In this document: piece by piece, positions 62,402-64,000 of the stretch
How the letters are laid out: the number at the start of each line of letters is the position of its first letter
How positions within the stretch are numbered: the first letter of the stretch is position 1
Source: CAVSRC01 sp963781775
GTDB lineage: Bacteria; Pseudomonadota; Alphaproteobacteria; Rhizobiales; Kaistiaceae
Length of the DNA: 64,000 nucleotides
Direction: 5' to 3'
Assembly: GCA_963781775.1 (NCBI GenBank)
Contig: CAWAHE010000030.1
Span: 62,001-126,000, forward strand
Translations under genes and position numbers: made by a program
Notes under the pieces: generated by a model
What the model was told of the DNA's origin: nothing
Databases searched by the model: none
The model's input: only the letters and a program-made list of their open reading frames with translations

Positions 62402-64000
62402 ATGAGCGAAACGACTGACGAAAAGACGATCAGCGTGCCGAAGCGCACGCTTGGCCTGAAGCGCGGAATTGAGCGAGACACCGTCCGCCAGAGCTTCTCG
62501 CATGGCCGCACGAATACCGTGCAGGTCGAGCGCAAGAAGCGCCGGGTGGTTCTGCCGGGCGAGCAGAAGCCTGCCGAGCCGGCGCCCGCACCTGCGCCCG
62601 TGGCCAAGGTCGAGCGCCCTGCGCCGCCGGTGGCCGCCCGTCCGGCCCCGGCTCCCGAACCGGTCGCGGAGCCGGCGAGCGCGCGTGCCGGTCTGGTGCT
62701 GCGCCAGCTTTCGTCGGACGAGATCGATGCCCGCGCCCGCGCCTTGGCCGATGCCAAGGTGCACGAGGCCGTGGAACGCCAGGCGGCGATCGACGCCGCC
62801 ACGCGCCGCGCCGCCGAGGCCGAACGGCAGGCCAAGGAGCAGGCCGAGGCGGCTCACCGTCAGGCCGAGGAAGACGCCCGTCACAAGGCCGAGGAACATG
62901 CCCGTTCCCGCGCCGAGGAAGCCGCGCGTCGTCGCTTTGGCGAAGCCGAAGCCAAGACTGCGGTCCCCGGCGAAGTCGCACCGGCCCGTCCTGGTGCGAA
63001 GAATGTCCGCGAAACGCCGGAGGTCGAGGAAGACGACCGCCCCGGCGGCCTGCGCGGTCGCGTCAAGACGGCGGCCCGTCCGCCCGATCCGAAGCCCGTC
63101 AAGCGCGTCGATGACCGCCGCCGCGGGAAGCTGACGCTTTCCAACGCGCTCGACGACACCGAGCGCGCTCGCTCGCTTGCCTCGATTCGCCGTCGCCGCG
63201 AGCGCGAACGCGCCCGCACGCATGAGACCGGCCCGCGCGAGAAGATCATCCGCGAGGTCACCATTCCCGAGACGATCACCGTTCAGGAGCTCGCCAACCG
63301 CATGGCCGAGCGGGCGGTCGACGTCGTCAAGCTGCTCATGAAGCAGGGCCAGCTGATCAAGGTCACCGACATCATCGACGCCGACACCGCACAGATCATC
63401 GCCGAGGAGATGGGCCACAGCGTGCGCCGCGTCGCCGAGGCGGATGTCATCGAGGGCCTGTTCGCGGCCCCCGCCGAGGACTCCGATCTCGAGCCGCGCT
63501 CCCCGGTGGTCACCATCATGGGTCACGTCGATCACGGCAAGACGTCGCTGCTCGACGCCATCCGCCAGACCGACGTCGTCGCTGGCGAGGCCGGCGGCAT
63601 CACCCAGCACATCGGCGCATATCAGGTCGAGCGCAACGGCCACAAGATTACGTTCATCGATACGCCCGGCCACGCCGCGTTCACCGCCATGCGGTCGCGC
63701 GGCGCCAGCGTCACCGACATCGTCATCCTGGTGGTTGCCGCCGACGACGGCGTCATGCCGCAGACCATCGAGGCGATCAATCACGCCAAGGCGGCCAAGG
63801 TTCCGATCATCGTCGCCATCAACAAGGTGGACAAGCCGGACGCCGACCCGCAGCGCGTGCGCACCGAGCTTCTCCAGCACGAAGTCTTCGTCGAATCGAT
63901 GGGCGGCGACGTCCTCGACGTCGAGGTCTCGGCGGTCAAGGGCACCAACCTCGACAAGCTGCTGGAAACCATCCTGCTGCAGGCCGAGGTGCTCGAACTC
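62402..64000 (+). CDS. infB: Translation initiation factor IF-2, 3' end beyond window
   Basis: GTPase that positions fMet-tRNA on the 30S subunit. 533 codons are present; the frame is open at the right edge, so about 300–450 residues (rest of the G domain and the C-terminal domains) are missing. The N-terminus has a long, charged Ala/Glu/Arg-rich stretch (about residues 60–200) that is usual for IF-2. The IF2_N helical domain (TIPETITVQELANRMAERAV) is at ~285. G1 is GHVDHGKT (residues 374–381), then GGITQHIGAYQV, DTPGH and NKVDK. Confidence 0.97.
   Translation, partial: MSETTDEKTISVPKRTLGLKRGIERDTVRQSFSHGRTNTVQVERKKRRVVLPGEQKPAEPAPAPAPVAKVERPAPPVAARPAPAPEPVAEPASARAGLVLRQLSSDEIDARARALADAKVHEAVERQAAIDAATRRAAEAERQAKEQAEAAHRQAEEDARHKAEEHARSRAEEAARRRFGEAEAKTAVPGEVAPARPGAKNVRETPEVEEDDRPGGLRGRVKTAARPPDPKPVKRVDDRRRGKLTLSNALDDTERARSLASIRRRRERERARTHETGPREKIIREVTIPETITVQELANRMAERAVDVVKLLMKQGQLIKVTDIIDADTAQIIAEEMGHSVRRVAEADVIEGLFAAPAEDSDLEPRSPVVTIMGHVDHGKTSLLDAIRQTDVVAGEAGGITQHIGAYQVERNGHKITFIDTPGHAAFTAMRSRGASVTDIVILVVAADDGVMPQTIEAINHAKAAKVPIIVAINKVDKPDADPQRVRTELLQHEVFVESMGGDVLDVEVSAVKGTNLDKLLETILLQAEVLEL

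Overview
The window is a high-GC, gene-dense stretch of chromosome from an alphaproteobacterium, most probably a member of the Hyphomicrobiales (Rhizobiales). The evidence is the gene order rather than one marker: a hisB–DUF2628–hisH–hisA–hisF–hisE–coaA run, hslVU with a DUF1402 gene, divergent secB and Tim44-like genes, dnaK–dnaJ, maeB/mutS/glnD/murJ/trpS, the fur(mur)–miaB–phoH–ybeY–corC–lnt–XRE–metK–trmB block, and rimP–nusA–ylxR–infB. No rRNA or tRNA gene, CRISPR array, prophage or intact insertion sequence was seen.

Layout. 1–4.8 kb (minus): histidine biosynthesis with coaA, which runs off the left edge. 5.0–8.8 kb (plus): a lower-GC orphan P-loop gene, hslVU and a secreted DUF1402 protein. 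8.8–13.7 kb: a Tim44-like/mltA/smr operon divergent from secB, then a PfkB kinase and nth. 13.8–16.3 kb (plus): DUF2244, an Ada-like alkyltransferase and a MarR–GNAT fusion under a double palindrome. 16.3–24 kb (minus): dnaK–dnaJ behind a heat-shock promoter, a phospholipid methyltransferase, a probable histidine-phosphatase pseudoenzyme, a flavin reductase, dapB and gpmA. 24.3–32.5 kb: mixed metabolic genes (GltS-like, alkB, an unusual pyruvate kinase, lepB, a VOC/NTF2 pair, maeB). 32.7–41.2 kb: the accessory part, with a 1106-residue TIR–STAND–TM–TPR protein, the remnant of an FAD oxidase, mutS, a GH1 glycosidase and two small genes. 41.3–64 kb (plus): glnD to infB, almost entirely core genes for nitrogen signalling, envelope, tRNA modification, ribosome maturation and translation. 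infB runs off the right edge.

The best candidate for an undescribed system is the TIR–STAND–TPR protein at 32734–36054. It has the TIR tryptophan and putative catalytic glutamate, a P-loop, a Walker B-like segment, one membrane helix with a strongly basic cytoplasmic flank, and about seven 48-residue TPR-like repeats. The predicted topology puts the effector and NTPase inside the cell and the repeats in the periplasm. It lies between core genes maeB and mutS, next to a decayed oxidase gene.

Regulatory and repeat features that gene annotation would miss: a palindromic repeat family (four copies, one translated in frame inside miaB), a 175-bp hairpin element between glnD and murJ, a probable leaderless MarR–GNAT transcript with overlapping operators, and inverted repeats in front of the VOC gene, the pyruvate kinase gene and the XRE regulator.
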